Origin: Bacteroidales bacterium
Lineage (GTDB): Bacteria; Bacteroidota; Bacteroidia; Bacteroidales; F082
Assembly (NCBI GenBank): GCA_023229135.1
Contig: JALNZT010000001.1
Coordinates: forward strand, 124,001 to 188,000
Direction of reading: 5' to 3'
Length of the DNA: 64,000 nt
The notes under the pieces are model-generated. The model did no database searches. It worked only from the letters and a program-made list of their open reading frames with translations, and was not told where the DNA came from. Positions 8,861 to 18,730 of the stretch are shown in pieces. Position numbers and translations under genes: made by a program. Numbering within the stretch: position 1 is the first letter of the stretch; every line of letters begins with the position of its first letter.

Positions 8861-9214
8861 ATGGAAAAAGAAATGACACCGAATGAAAAAAGACCACAGC
8901 AAGACTGCGGAGGTATGTTTACCCAAGTGCAGGCGAGTGTGGAAATACTGTCGCCTGTCCCGGTAAGCGGCAAATGCAGTGAGAAGGACTATGAACGCCT
9001 GTTCATCCGCGACCCGGAAGTAAAGGCACGTGAGGGGAAGATGGCGTATGTGCGCCCGGAGTACCACGAGCGTATCATGCGTATCACCCGTGTAATCGGG
9101 CATGACCGGCTTACGCTGTCCGCTTACATCGACCATGTGCTGACGCACCACTTCAACCAGTGCGAAGATGCGATAAAGAGCCTTTATGCCCGAAATTACA
9201 ATTCAGTATTCTAA
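8861..9214 (+). CDS. traC: TraC-position DUF3408-type protein
   Basis: 117 residues. The DUF3408-like C-terminus (YERLFIRDPEV, YVRPEYHERIMRITRVIG, SAYIDHVLTHHF) parallels the preceding protein. The start is placed at the ATG at 8861, which follows the traB stop by 2 nt. An in-frame TTG at 8855 would overlap traB. Probably DNA- or partner-binding, judging by the short helical core, but no function is established. Confidence 0.75.
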   Translation: MEKEMTPNEKRPQQDCGGMFTQVQASVEILSPVPVSGKCSEKDYERLFIRDPEVKAREGKMAYVRPEYHERIMRITRVIGHDRLTLSAYIDHVLTHHFNQCEDAIKSLYARNYNSVF

Positions 9215-9230
9215 CCAAAAACGGAAGGAT

Positions 9231-9959
9231 ATGAATTACACAATCAGCATGACAGACATTCTGCTGGCGGTATCGGTCGGCTGCAACCTCTGGTTCCTGT
9301 TCCTGCTCCTTTACGAGCGCATCATGGACACGCGGATTGTCCGCTTCTTCAAGGGCATTGTCGGATTATGGCGGTCACTGGACGGGAATGAGGCTAAACG
9401 CATAGCGGCACACGAGGAAGTCCCTGCGGAAAAGGCGGACATCATCGGCAAGAGCCGTTTCAGGATGGCATCCACCCGGACAACCGCTGCCATACCGACG
9501 CAAGAAGCCGCCACTATTGAAAAAGGCATTGAGCTGTCGGAGGAAGAGGCTACTTTTGACGACGGAAAAACGGGAAACGCATCCCGCCCGGCACAAGTCC
9601 CGGAGGAAAAACTCGATGAGACCTTCACGAGCATACCGCCGGAGGAACTGGGATACGGGGACGACGAACCGGAAGAGGACGCCTCGGACACGCCACGGGC
9701 TTCGGGCAGCAGCTTTGACGAGATTGACGACGCCTGCAAGACCGCCAAAAACCCGGACGCGACACAGGCGGAACGTGAAAAGGCGGCTAAGGTGTTCACC
9801 GACATGGAGGGCACGGAGTTGTACGAGAAAATGATGGAAGGCTCTTCGGAGATAGGCATCCGCATCAAGGGGCTTATCGAGATTCGGCTGAAGAAATCTG
9901 AAAAGGAGTTCGTCGTGCCGGACAACATCGAGGAGTTCGACATTCGCAACTATGTATGA
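9231..9959 (+). CDS. traD: TraD, membrane-anchored conjugation protein
   Basis: 242 residues. One N-terminal membrane segment (ILLAVSVGCNLWFLFLLLY) is followed by a long acidic, low-complexity cytoplasmic region (about residues 60-170) and a C-terminal conserved part ending PDNIEEFDIRNYV. The ATG at 9231 is chosen because the longer frame from 9186 runs back through the end of traC. Position fits TraD of CTnDOT. The 200 bp after it, to traE, contain no gene I can support. Confidence 0.75.
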   Translation: MNYTISMTDILLAVSVGCNLWFLFLLLYERIMDTRIVRFFKGIVGLWRSLDGNEAKRIAAHEEVPAEKADIIGKSRFRMASTRTTAAIPTQEAATIEKGIELSEEEATFDDGKTGNASRPAQVPEEKLDETFTSIPPEELGYGDDEPEEDASDTPRASGSSFDEIDDACKTAKNPDATQAEREKAAKVFTDMEGTELYEKMMEGSSEIGIRIKGLIEIRLKKSEKEFVVPDNIEEFDIRNYV

Positions 9960-10160
9960 CAACAATAAAAGAAATGAACATGAAAGAATGACATCAACCC
10001 ACGCGGCGAGGAAACGCAAGGCGCATCCCCATCCGCAACGGACACGCCCACGTCCGTGGAAACAAACGGGCATCCACTAAAACCAAAGTAAAGAAACAAA
10101 GTATCAACCGCCCGACAAAGGACCATCCACCCTTTTGACGGCAAAAAACAAGAACAGTTT

Positions 10161-10478
10161 ATGAACAAGAACATCTTGAAAAACAGAAAAGCAATCCTCT
10201 CCGCGGCACTTGTCATCGCCGCAACCGCCTCCGCTTTCGCGCAGGGAAACGGCATCGCGGGCATCAACGAAGCCACCTCTATGGTGAGTTCTTATTTCGA
10301 CCCCGGAACTAAACTGATATACGCCATCGGTGCAGTCGTCGGGCTTATCGGGGGCGTAAAAGTGTACGGCAAGTTTTCATCGGGCGACCCCGACACCAGC
10401 AAGACAGCCGCCTCGTGGTTCGGCGCGTGCATCTTCCTGATTGTTGCCGCCACCATCCTGCGCTCATTCTTCCTTTAA
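10161..10478 (+). CDS. traE: TraE, DUF4134 membrane protein
   Basis: 105 residues. It has a signal peptide ending near SAFAQG, then two membrane helices (LIYAIGAVVGLIGGVKVYG and FGACIFLIVAATILRSFFL). Size and topology are like VirB2 pilins or small channel subunits, and in CTn transfer systems this family is the likely counterpart. The VirB2 comparison is inference from topology and from its place just before TraF and the VirB4-like TraG. Confidence 0.88.
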   Translation: MNKNILKNRKAILSAALVIAATASAFAQGNGIAGINEATSMVSSYFDPGTKLIYAIGAVVGLIGGVKVYGKFSSGDPDTSKTAASWFGACIFLIVAATILRSFFL

Positions 10479-10488
10479 TAAATAATGT

Positions 10489-10821
10489 ATGGCTGAATAC
10501 CCAATCAACAAGGGTATCGGCCGTCCGGTAGAGTTCAAGGGCTTGAAGGCACAGTACCTCTTCATCTTCTGCGGAGGTCTGCTGGCTCTCTTCGTCCTGT
10601 TCGTCATCCTCTACATGGTCGGTATCGACCAGTGGATATGTATCGGCTTCGGCGCGGCATCGTCCTCCCTCCTTGTATGGCAGACCTTCGCGCTGAACGC
10701 CCGGTACGGTGAACACGGGCTGATGAAATTAGGAGCGGCACGGAGCCATCCCCGATACCTTATCAACCGGCGGCGGATAACCCGTCTGTTCAAACGACAA
10801 CGAAAGGAAGAAAGACAATGA
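10489..10821 (+). CDS. traF: TraF, DUF4133 (VirB3-like) membrane protein
   Basis: 110 residues. It has a short N-terminal segment (GRPVEFKGLKAQYLFIF), two close membrane helices and a basic C-terminus. A small two-helix protein directly before the VirB4-type ATPase is the VirB3 position. The stop overlaps the traG start (ATGA at 10818-10821), suggesting coupled translation. Confidence 0.88.
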   Translation: MAEYPINKGIGRPVEFKGLKAQYLFIFCGGLLALFVLFVILYMVGIDQWICIGFGAASSSLLVWQTFALNARYGEHGLMKLGAARSHPRYLINRRRITRLFKRQRKEERQ

Positions 10822-13322
10822 GGAATACATCGAAAATGACAACACTGGAAAACAGGTTCCCACTTTTAGCGGTGGAGCATGGCTGCATCATCTCAAAGGA
10901 CGCCGACATCACGGTGGCTTTCGAGGTGGAACTACCGGAACTTTACACCGTGACGGGTGCGGAGTACGAGGCGATACACAGTTGCTGGTGCAAGGCTATC
11001 AAGGTGCTGCCGGACTACTCCGTCGTCCACAAACAGGACTGGTTCATCAAGGAACGCTACAAACCGGAGCTTCAGAAGGACGACATGAGCTTTTTAAGCC
11101 GCTCTTTCGAGCGTCACTTCAACGAGCGTCCGTACCTGAAACACACCTGCTACCTCTACCTGACCAAGACAACAAAGGAGCGTAACCGGATGCAGAGCAA
11201 TTTCAGCACGCTGTGCCGGGGACATATCATCCCGAAGGAGCTGGACAGGGAAACCACGACCAAGTTCTTGGAAGCCTGCGAACAGTTCGAGCGCATCATG
11301 AACGACAGCGGGCTTGTCAGGCTGCGCCGCCTCTCCACCGATGAGATTGTGGGTACTGAGGGAAAGACGGGACTTATTGAACGCTACTTCTCGCTCATGC
11401 CGGAAGGTGACACCACCTTGCAGGACATCGAGCTTTCGGCAAGGGAGATGCGCATCGGCGACAACCGCCTGTGTCTGCACACCCTCTCCGACGCGGAAGA
11501 CCTGCCGGGCAAGGTGGCTACCGACACCCGTTACGAGAAGCTCTCCACCGACCGGAGTGACTGCCGACTGTCATTCGCCTCCCCGGTGGGGCTTCTGCTC
11601 TCCTGCAACCATATCTACAACCAGTATGTGCTGATAGACAACAGTGAGGAAACCTTGCAGAAGTTCGAGAAGTCCGCCCGTAACATGCAGTCGCTATCTC
11701 GCTATTCAAGGAGCAACAGCATCAACCGCGAGTGGATAGACCAATACCTGAACGAAGCCCATTCCTACGGACTGACCTCGGTACGGGCACACTTCAACGT
11801 CATGGCGTGGAGCGACGATGCGGAGGAACTGAAGCATATCAAGAACGACGTGGGCAGCCAGTTGGCAAGCATGGAATGCGTGCCGCGCCACAACACCATC
11901 GACTGCCCGACACTCTACTGGGCGGCGATACCCGGCAATGCGGCGGACTTCCCGGCGGAAGAGAGTTTCCACACCTTCATCGAACAGGCGGTGTGCCTGT
12001 TCACAGAGGAAACCAACTACCGCAGCTCGCTCTCGCCCTTCGGCATCAAGATGGTGGACAGGCTCACGGGAAAACCGCTGCACCTTGACATCTCCGACCT
12101 GCCCATGAAGCGAGGTATCACGACCAACCGCAACAAGTTCGTGCTGGGTCCTTCGGGCAGCGGCAAGTCTTTCTTCATGAACCACCTCGTGCGCCAATAT
12201 TATGAGCAAGGCGCACATGTGGTATTGGTGGACACGGGAAACTCCTATCAGGGCTTGTGCGGCATGATCCGACGCAAGACAGGCGGAGCGGACGGTGTGT
12301 ATTTCACCTACACGGAAGATAAGCCCATCAGCTTCAACCCGTTCTACACCGACGATTACATCTTCGACGTGGAGAAGAAGGACAGCATCAAGACCCTGTT
12401 GCTGACGCTCTGGAAGTCGGAGGACGACAAGGTGACAAAGACGGAGAGCGGCGAGCTGGGCAGTGCCGTGAGTGCCTATATTGAGCGCATCCAATCCGAC
12501 CGTAGCATCGTGCCGTCGTTCAACACCTTCTACGAGTATATGCGTGACGACTACCGCAAGGAACTGGCACAGCGTGACATCAAGGTGGAGAAGTCCGACT
12601 TCAACATCGACAACATGCTCACCACCATGCGGCAGTATTACCGGGGCGGGCGTTACGATTTCCTGCTCAACTCCACGGAGAACATCGACCTGCTCGGCAA
12701 GCGGTTCATCGTCTTCGAGATAGATTCGATTAAAGAAAACCGCGAACTGTTCCCCGTCGTGACCATCATCATCATGGAAGCCTTCATCAACAAGATGCGG
12801 CGGCTGAAAGGCGTGCGGAAACAGCTTATCGTGGAAGAGGCTTGGAAGGCCCTCTCATCGGCGAACATGGCTGAATATCTGCGCTATATGTATAAGACGG
12901 TCAGAAAATATTACGGCGAGGCAATCGTGGTGACGCAGGAGGTGGACGACATTATCAGTTCTCCGGTGGTCAAAGAGAGCATTATCAACAACTCGGATTG
13001 TAAAATCCTGCTTGACCAAAGGAAATATATGAACAAGTTCGACCAGATACAGGCGTTGCTCGGACTGACGGAAAAGGAGAAGTCGCAGATACTCTCCATC
13101 AACATGGCGAACAACCCTTCACGGCTCTACAAGGAGGTGTGGATAGGCTTGGGCGGCACGCAGTCGGCGGTCTATGCCACGGAGGTCAGCGCGGAAGAGT
13201 ATCTGGCGTACACCACCGAGGAAACGGAAAAAGTGGAGGTTTACCGTCTGGCGGAGAAGCTGGGCGACGACATCGAAGCCGCCATCCGGCAGCTTGCCGA
13301 AAGGCGGAGAAACAAGGAATAA
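10818..13322 (+). CDS. traG: TraG, VirB4-type conjugation ATPase
   Basis: 834 residues, full length for the family. This is the cytoplasmic motor ATPase of the mating channel. The Walker A loop (GPSGSGKSFF) lies near residue 445 and the Walker B stretch (KQLIVEEAWKAL) near 670. The N-terminal half is the conserved CagE/TrbE-like region. It overlaps traF by 4 nt. No frameshift or missing motif is seen, so the element probably kept a working motor. Confidence 0.95.
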   Translation: MRNTSKMTTLENRFPLLAVEHGCIISKDADITVAFEVELPELYTVTGAEYEAIHSCWCKAIKVLPDYSVVHKQDWFIKERYKPELQKDDMSFLSRSFERHFNERPYLKHTCYLYLTKTTKERNRMQSNFSTLCRGHIIPKELDRETTTKFLEACEQFERIMNDSGLVRLRRLSTDEIVGTEGKTGLIERYFSLMPEGDTTLQDIELSAREMRIGDNRLCLHTLSDAEDLPGKVATDTRYEKLSTDRSDCRLSFASPVGLLLSCNHIYNQYVLIDNSEETLQKFEKSARNMQSLSRYSRSNSINREWIDQYLNEAHSYGLTSVRAHFNVMAWSDDAEELKHIKNDVGSQLASMECVPRHNTIDCPTLYWAAIPGNAADFPAEESFHTFIEQAVCLFTEETNYRSSLSPFGIKMVDRLTGKPLHLDISDLPMKRGITTNRNKFVLGPSGSGKSFFMNHLVRQYYEQGAHVVLVDTGNSYQGLCGMIRRKTGGADGVYFTYTEDKPISFNPFYTDDYIFDVEKKDSIKTLLLTLWKSEDDKVTKTESGELGSAVSAYIERIQSDRSIVPSFNTFYEYMRDDYRKELAQRDIKVEKSDFNIDNMLTTMRQYYRGGRYDFLLNSTENIDLLGKRFIVFEIDSIKENRELFPVVTIIIMEAFINKMRRLKGVRKQLIVEEAWKALSSANMAEYLRYMYKTVRKYYGEAIVVTQEVDDIISSPVVKESIINNSDCKILLDQRKYMNKFDQIQALLGLTEKEKSQILSINMANNPSRLYKEVWIGLGGTQSAVYATEVSAEEYLAYTTEETEKVEVYRLAEKLGDDIEAAIRQLAERRRNKE

Positions 13323-13362
13323 CTAAAAAACAGAATGTATCAACCAAAAAAGAAAAACGCGT

Positions 13363-13743
13363 ATGAATTTACCAAAAGTGAAAATGCTGCAAGTCAGCAA
13401 GTGCCTTATCGGATTGGCGGTCATGATGCTGCAATCCTGCGACGTGGCCGACAACCGCCGCGACATGCTGTGCGGGAACTGGGAGAGCGTGGAGGGAAAA
13501 CCTGACGTGCTTATCTACAAGGAGGGCGAAGCCTACAAAGTGACGGTGTTCCGTCGTAGCGGTCTGCGCCGCAAGCTCAAGCCGGAAACCTATCTCTTGC
13601 AGGAGGAGAACGGCAACCTGTTCATGAACACCGGCTTCCGCATCGACGTGTCCTACAACGAGGCCACGGATGTGCTGACTTTCTCGCCAAACGGGGACTA
13701 TGTGCGGGTGAAGCCGCAGCCGGGACATCCGACCGAAGAATAA
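13363..13743 (+). CDS. traH: TraH-position DUF3876 lipoprotein
   Basis: 126 residues. The N-terminal hydrophobic segment ends in a lipobox-like LQSC at about residues 23-26, so it is probably a lipoprotein. The rest is a small beta-rich domain (LCGNWESVEGKPDVLIYKEG) seen as DUF3876 in CTn operons. It lies between traG and traI, where TraH sits in CTnDOT. Function unknown. Confidence 0.75.
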   Translation: MNLPKVKMLQVSKCLIGLAVMMLQSCDVADNRRDMLCGNWESVEGKPDVLIYKEGEAYKVTVFRRSGLRRKLKPETYLLQEENGNLFMNTGFRIDVSYNEATDVLTFSPNGDYVRVKPQPGHPTEE

Positions 13744-13766
13744 CAACCACTAAAATCCAAAGTAAC

Positions 13767-14396
13767 ATGAGAACAAGAATAACAATGATTATCTGCCTGT
13801 GCCTGCTTTTCGCGGGCAGGGCAAGCGCACAGTGGGTCGTAAGCGATCCGGGCAATCTAGCGCAGGGCATCATCAATGCCTCCAAAAACATCATCCATAC
13901 CTCCAAGACCGCCACGAACATGGTGAGCAACTTTCAGGAGACGGTGAAAATCTATCAGCAGGGCAAGAAGTATTACGATGCCCTCAAATCGGTGAACAAT
14001 CTGGTCAAGGACGCCCGCAAGGTGCAGCAGACCATCCTGATGGTGGGCGACATCACAGACATCTATGTGAACAGTTTCCAACGGATGCTCCGTGACGGGA
14101 ATTTCAGACCCGAAGAGCTTTCCGCAATCGCTTTCGGCTACACGAAACTGCTGGAGGAAAGCAACGAAGTGTTGACGGAACTCAGGAACGTGGTGAACAT
14201 CACCACGCTCTCCATGACCGACAAGGAGCGCATGGACGTGGTGGAACGCTGCCACTCGAAGATGAAGCGTTACCGCAACCTCGTGAGCTACTACACGAAC
14301 AAGAACATCTCCGTGAGTTACCTGCGTGCGAAAAAGAAGAACGACCTCGACCGCATCATGGGGCTGTACGGGAACATGAACGAAAGATACTGGTAG
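13767..14396 (+). CDS. traI: TraI, DUF4141 (VirB5-like) secreted protein
   Basis: 209 residues. It has a signal peptide (cleavage near GRASAQ) and a long helical body rich in charged heptads. The order, a secreted helical protein just before the polytopic TraJ, mirrors VirB5 before VirB6; this equivalence is inference. The gap to traJ is only 3 nt. Confidence 0.85.
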   Translation: MRTRITMIICLCLLFAGRASAQWVVSDPGNLAQGIINASKNIIHTSKTATNMVSNFQETVKIYQQGKKYYDALKSVNNLVKDARKVQQTILMVGDITDIYVNSFQRMLRDGNFRPEELSAIAFGYTKLLEESNEVLTELRNVVNITTLSMTDKERMDVVERCHSKMKRYRNLVSYYTNKNISVSYLRAKKKNDLDRIMGLYGNMNERYW

Positions 14397-14399
14397 CCT

Positions 14400-15404
14400 A
14401 TGAAGTTCGACAACCTTCATCAGATTTTACGTTCACTTTATGAGCAGATGATGCCGCTGTGTGGGGACATGGCTGGTGTGGCGAAAGGCATCGCCGGGCT
14501 GGGTGCGCTGTTCTACGTCGCCTACCGGGTATGGCAGTCGCTGGCGAGAGCTGAACCGATAGACGTATTCCCGATGCTCCGTCCTTTTGCCATCGGTCTG
14601 TGCATCATGTTCTTCCCGACTGTGGTGCTGGGCACGATAAACAGCATCCTCTCACCCGTCGTACAGGGCACGGCAAAGATGCTGGAGGCGGAAACGCTGG
14701 ACATGAACCGATACCGGGAGCAGAAGGACAAACTGGAATACGAGGCGATGGTACGCAACCCCGAAACCGCCTACCTCGTGTCCAACGAGGAATTTGACAA
14801 GCAACTGGAGGAACTCGGCTGGTCGCCCTCCGACATGGTGACGATGGCGGGAATGTATATCGACCGGGGAATGTACAACATGAAGAAGAGCATCCGCGAC
14901 TTCTTCCGCGAGATACTCGAACTGCTGTTCCAAGCCGCCGCCCTCGTGATAGACACCGTCCGCACCTTCTTTCTCGTGGTGCTGGCGATTCTCGGTCCGA
15001 TAGCCTTCGCCCTGTCGGTATGGGACGGTTTCCAAAACACGCTCACGCAGTGGATATGCCGCTATATACAGGTCTATCTGTGGCTACCGGTATCGGACAT
15101 GTTCAGCACCATACTGGCGAAGATACAGGTTCTGATGCTGCAAAACGACATCGAGCGGATGCAGGCAGACCCGAACTTCTCGCTGGATTCGAGCGACGGG
15201 GTGTATATCGTATTCCTCTGCATCGGCATCATCGGCTACTTTACCATTCCCACCGTTGCGGGCTGGATTATCCAAGCCGGAGGCATGGGCGGTTACGGTC
15301 GCAACGTGAACCAGATGGCGGGACGAGCCGGAAGCATGGCGGGCAGCGTGGCGGGTGCAGCCGCAGGAAACGCAGTCGGACGTGTCGGCAAATTGCTGAA
15401 ATAA
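14400..15404 (+). CDS. traJ: TraJ, polytopic (VirB6-like) channel protein
   Basis: 334 residues with several membrane segments: about 20-45, 60-85, a group from 170 to 215, and one near 265-285. The C-terminus is rich in Gly and Ala (GGYGRNVNQMAGRAGSMAG). The topology fits the VirB6/TrbL type inner-membrane channel component. Standard TraJ of Bacteroidetes CTns by order and length. Confidence 0.92.
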   Translation: MKFDNLHQILRSLYEQMMPLCGDMAGVAKGIAGLGALFYVAYRVWQSLARAEPIDVFPMLRPFAIGLCIMFFPTVVLGTINSILSPVVQGTAKMLEAETLDMNRYREQKDKLEYEAMVRNPETAYLVSNEEFDKQLEELGWSPSDMVTMAGMYIDRGMYNMKKSIRDFFREILELLFQAAALVIDTVRTFFLVVLAILGPIAFALSVWDGFQNTLTQWICRYIQVYLWLPVSDMFSTILAKIQVLMLQNDIERMQADPNFSLDSSDGVYIVFLCIGIIGYFTIPTVAGWIIQAGGMGGYGRNVNQMAGRAGSMAGSVAGAAAGNAVGRVGKLLK

Positions 15405-15435
15405 TCAATGTGCAATCATAAATTGGAAAATATAA

Positions 15436-16059
15436 ATGGAATTCAAATCACTTAGAAACATCGAATCGTCGTTCAGGCAGATACGCCTGTTCGGTATCGT
15501 CTTCCTCTCGCTGTGCGCCGTGGTGACGGTGTGGAGCGTGTGGAACTCCTACCGTTTCGCAGAGAAGCAACGGGAGAAAATCTATGTGCTGGACAACGGC
15601 AAGAGCCTGATGCTCGCCTTGTCTCAGGATTTGTCGCAGAACCGCCCGGCGGAGGCACGGGAACATGTGCGCCGTTTCCACGAGATGTTCTTCACGCTAT
15701 CACCTGAAAAAAGCGCGATTGAACACAACGTGAAACGTGCCTTGCTGCTGGCGGACAAGAGCGTGTACCACTATTATTCGGACTTCGCGGAGAAGGGGTA
15801 CTACAACCGCATCATCGCCGGGAACATCAACCAAGTGCTGAAGGTGGACAGCGTGGTGTGCGACTTCAACGCCTATCCCTACCGTGCCGTGACCTACGCC
15901 ACACAGAAAATCATCCGGCAGAGCAACGTCACCGAGCGCAGCCTCGTGACCACCTGCCGCCTGCTGAACGCATCGCGGTCGGATGACAACCCGAACGGTT
16001 TTACCATCGAGGGTTTCACCATCATTGAGAACAAGGATTTACAGACTATCAAACGGTAA
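15436..16059 (+). CDS. traK: TraK, VirB8-like conjugation protein
   Basis: 207 residues. One N-terminal membrane helix (LFGIVFLSLCAVVTVWSVW) is followed by a periplasmic domain with a conserved core (GYYNRIIAGNINQVLKVDSV, YRAVTYATQKIIR). One anchor plus a periplasmic alpha/beta domain is the VirB8/TrbJ-type scaffold layout. Standard TraK position. Confidence 0.92.
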   Translation: MEFKSLRNIESSFRQIRLFGIVFLSLCAVVTVWSVWNSYRFAEKQREKIYVLDNGKSLMLALSQDLSQNRPAEAREHVRRFHEMFFTLSPEKSAIEHNVKRALLLADKSVYHYYSDFAEKGYYNRIIAGNINQVLKVDSVVCDFNAYPYRAVTYATQKIIRQSNVTERSLVTTCRLLNASRSDDNPNGFTIEGFTIIENKDLQTIKR

Positions 16060-16065
16060 CAGGAC

Positions 16066-16374
16066 ATGAAAAGTATCAGAAAATCAATGTGGGGCATGTA
16101 TTGGAAACTCCACGACAAACGGAAACGCTTGGCGGCAAGTCTCAAAGGGTATCTGGACGGCTTGCCGCCGGAAACACGCCGCCGCATCGTGCTGGGGATG
16201 TTCGCCGCCTTCGCGGTGCTTGCCCTTTACACCTTCGGCAGAGCCGTCTATGACATCGGCAGGAACGACGGCTCACATATGGAAACGGGACACGCCGGAC
16301 GGGTGGAACTGCCGACCCCGGCGGAAACAGGCAATCACTTAACACCTTATTTATATGGAACAGACAAAGAATGA
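16066..16374 (+). CDS. traL: TraL, DUF3989 small membrane protein
   Basis: 102 residues. A basic N-terminus precedes one membrane helix (IVLGMFAAFAVLALYTFG). Short anchored protein between TraK and TraM, as in CTnDOT. Its last 20 nt overlap the start of traM, so translation is probably coupled. Function not established beyond being part of the transfer operon. Confidence 0.82.
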   Translation: MKSIRKSMWGMYWKLHDKRKRLAASLKGYLDGLPPETRRRIVLGMFAAFAVLALYTFGRAVYDIGRNDGSHMETGHAGRVELPTPAETGNHLTPYLYGTDKE

Positions 16375-17707
16375 ACCGACGAAAGAGAACAAAGCTGCTC
16401 CCGAAACGGGGAAACCGAAAAAGGAGCGCGAACCGCTGACAGAGGCGCAACGGCTGAAACGGCAGAAGATGATCGTGCTGCCCGCTATGGTGTTGGTGTT
16501 CATCGGGGCGATGTGGCTGATATTCGCCCCGTCCTCCGGCAAGGAGCAACCGCCGGGAACGGACGGATACAACACCGAGATGCCCGACGCTGACAAGGCG
16601 AACCGGCAGATTATCGGCGACAAGCTGAAAGCCTACGAGCATGGGGAGATGGAAGAGCGTCAGGAGAGCCGCAACCGTGCCATCGGGCAGCTGGGCGACA
16701 TGTTCGACCGCGAGATAGCGGGAACGGAGAACGGAGTGGACTTCGACCTCGCCAATCCGGGCGGCAAGGAAGAAAGGGCAAAGCCAGCCACGCCGCAGAC
16801 CATCCAGTCCTCCGCAGCCGCCTACCGTGACCTGAACGCCACGCTCGGAAACTTCTACGACCAGCCGAAAAACGACAATGCGGAGATGGACGAATTGTTG
16901 GAGCGCATCGCATCGCTGGAGTCGGAACTGGAAAGCGAGAGGGGCAAGGCTTCCTCTATGGACGAGCAGGTGGCTCTTATGGAGAAGTCCTACGAGCTGG
17001 CGGCAAAGTACATGGGCGGTCAGAACGGAGGACAGCCATCGGCGGAACAGAGGGCAGAGCCAACTACCGTGCAGAAAGGGAAGAAGAACAAGGCAATGCC
17101 TATCAGACAGGTGGAGCATCAAGTAGTTTCTTCACTCTCACAGCCTATGAGTAACGCGGAGTTTGTCGCCGCCTTATCGCAGGAACGCAACCGGGGTTTC
17201 AACACGGCTGTCGGCACGGCGGAGGTATTGGACAGGAACACCATACCGGCGTGCGTGCATGGGGCGCAGAGCGTGACGGACGGGCAGACGGTAAGGCTGC
17301 GCCTGCTGGAGCCTATGGCGGTGGCAGGCAGGACAATACCCCGGGGTGCGGTGGTGGTCGGCACGGGCAAGATACAGGGTGAGCGGCTCGACATCGAGAT
17401 TACCTCGCTGGAATACGACGGCACGATTATCCCCGTGGAGCTTGCGGTCTATGACACGGACGGACAGCCCGGCATCTTCATCCCGAACTCGATGGAGATG
17501 AACGCCGTCCGGGAGGTCGCCGCCAACATGGGCGGCTCGCTGGGAAGCAGCATCAACATCTCCACCAATGCCGGGGCGCAGCTCGCCTCCGACTTGGGCA
17601 AGGGGCTGATACAAGGCACGAGCCAGTACATCGCCAAAAAGATGCGAACCGTCAAGGTGCATCTGAAAGCCGGGTACAGGGTCATGCTTTACCAAGAAAA
17701 ATATTGA
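16355..17707 (+). CDS. traM: TraM, VirB10-like conjugation protein
   Basis: 450 residues. A charged cytoplasmic N-terminus, a single membrane helix (MIVLPAMVLVFIGAMWLIF, about residues 42-61), a coiled-coil/proline-poor linker and a C-terminal domain starting near residue 250 (IPACVHGAQSVTDGQTVRLR). This is the VirB10-type bridge between inner and outer membranes. The start overlaps traL. Confidence 0.93.
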   Translation: MEQTKNEPTKENKAAPETGKPKKEREPLTEAQRLKRQKMIVLPAMVLVFIGAMWLIFAPSSGKEQPPGTDGYNTEMPDADKANRQIIGDKLKAYEHGEMEERQESRNRAIGQLGDMFDREIAGTENGVDFDLANPGGKEERAKPATPQTIQSSAAAYRDLNATLGNFYDQPKNDNAEMDELLERIASLESELESERGKASSMDEQVALMEKSYELAAKYMGGQNGGQPSAEQRAEPTTVQKGKKNKAMPIRQVEHQVVSSLSQPMSNAEFVAALSQERNRGFNTAVGTAEVLDRNTIPACVHGAQSVTDGQTVRLRLLEPMAVAGRTIPRGAVVVGTGKIQGERLDIEITSLEYDGTIIPVELAVYDTDGQPGIFIPNSMEMNAVREVAANMGGSLGSSINISTNAGAQLASDLGKGLIQGTSQYIAKKMRTVKVHLKAGYRVMLYQEKY

Positions 17708-17741
17708 AAACAATAAAAATTACCACTAAAATCCAAAAGTA

Positions 17742-18728
17742 ATGAGAAAAGTAATCATCATGTTTGCCCTCGCTATGGGCATCATAACTGCCAACGCGCA
17801 GGAGAATGTAACCGTTGAAACGACCAACGGAAGTGAACAACCGACCTTGACGAAGGAGGTCTATCCGCAGAAGGAGGCGGACGGCGACCTATATCACGGG
17901 CTGTCACGCAAGCTGACCTTCGACCGCATGATACCGCCGCACGGTCTGGAAGTGACCTACGACAAGACCGTCCACGTCATTTTTCCGGCGGAGGTGCGCT
18001 ATGTCGATTTAGGCTCGCCCGACCTGATTGCCGGGAAAGCCGACGGAGCGGAGAACATCATCCGTGTGAAGGCTACCGTAAGGAATTTTCCCAACGAAAC
18101 GAATATGTCCGTCATCACGGAGGACGGCAGTTTCTACACCTTCAACGTGAAGTACGCCGCCGAACCGCTGTTGCTCAACGTGGAGATGTGCGACTTCATC
18201 CATGACGGCAGCACGGTGAACCGCCCGAACAACGCGCAGGAAATCTATCTGAAAGAGCTGGGCAGCGAAAGCCCGATGCTGGTGCGCCTTATCATGAAGT
18301 CCATCCACAAACAGAACAAGCGCGAGGTGAAGCATATCGGCTGCAAGCGTTTCGGCATCCAATACCTGTTGAAAGGCATCTACACGCACAACGGCTTGCT
18401 TTATTTCCACACGGAGATAAAGAACCAGAGCAACGTGCCTTTCGATGTGGACTACATCACTTGGAAAATCGTGGACAAGAAGGTTGCGAAGCGTACTGCC
18501 GTGCAGGAGCAGATTATTCTGCCGCTCCGCGCGCAGAACTACGCCACCCTCGTGCCGGGCAAAAAGAGCGAGCGCACGGTCTTCACGATGGCGAAGTTCA
18601 CCATCCCCGATGACAAGTGCCTCGTGGTGGAATTGAACGAGAAGAACGGCGGCCGTCACCAGTCCTTCGTGATTGAGAACGAGGATTTGGTACGCGCGGG
18701 TACCATCAACGAACTTCAAGTACGCTGA
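17742..18728 (+). CDS. traN: TraN, VirB9-like conjugation protein
   Basis: 328 residues with a signal peptide (cleavage near ITANAQ). The body is a beta-rich periplasmic or outer-membrane domain with a conserved VTYDKTVHVIFPAEVRYVDLG segment. It pairs with TraM as the VirB9 counterpart. The VirB9 analogy is inference; the TraN identity is well supported by order, size and motif. Confidence 0.92.
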   Translation: MRKVIIMFALAMGIITANAQENVTVETTNGSEQPTLTKEVYPQKEADGDLYHGLSRKLTFDRMIPPHGLEVTYDKTVHVIFPAEVRYVDLGSPDLIAGKADGAENIIRVKATVRNFPNETNMSVITEDGSFYTFNVKYAAEPLLLNVEMCDFIHDGSTVNRPNNAQEIYLKELGSESPMLVRLIMKSIHKQNKREVKHIGCKRFGIQYLLKGIYTHNGLLYFHTEIKNQSNVPFDVDYITWKIVDKKVAKRTAVQEQIILPLRAQNYATLVPGKKSERTVFTMAKFTIPDDKCLVVELNEKNGGRHQSFVIENEDLVRAGTINELQVR

Positions 18729-18730
18729 CC

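Noticed and set aside
9375..10073. Minus-strand frames opposite traD
   Set aside because: Arginine- and valine-rich shadow of a GC-rich gene.
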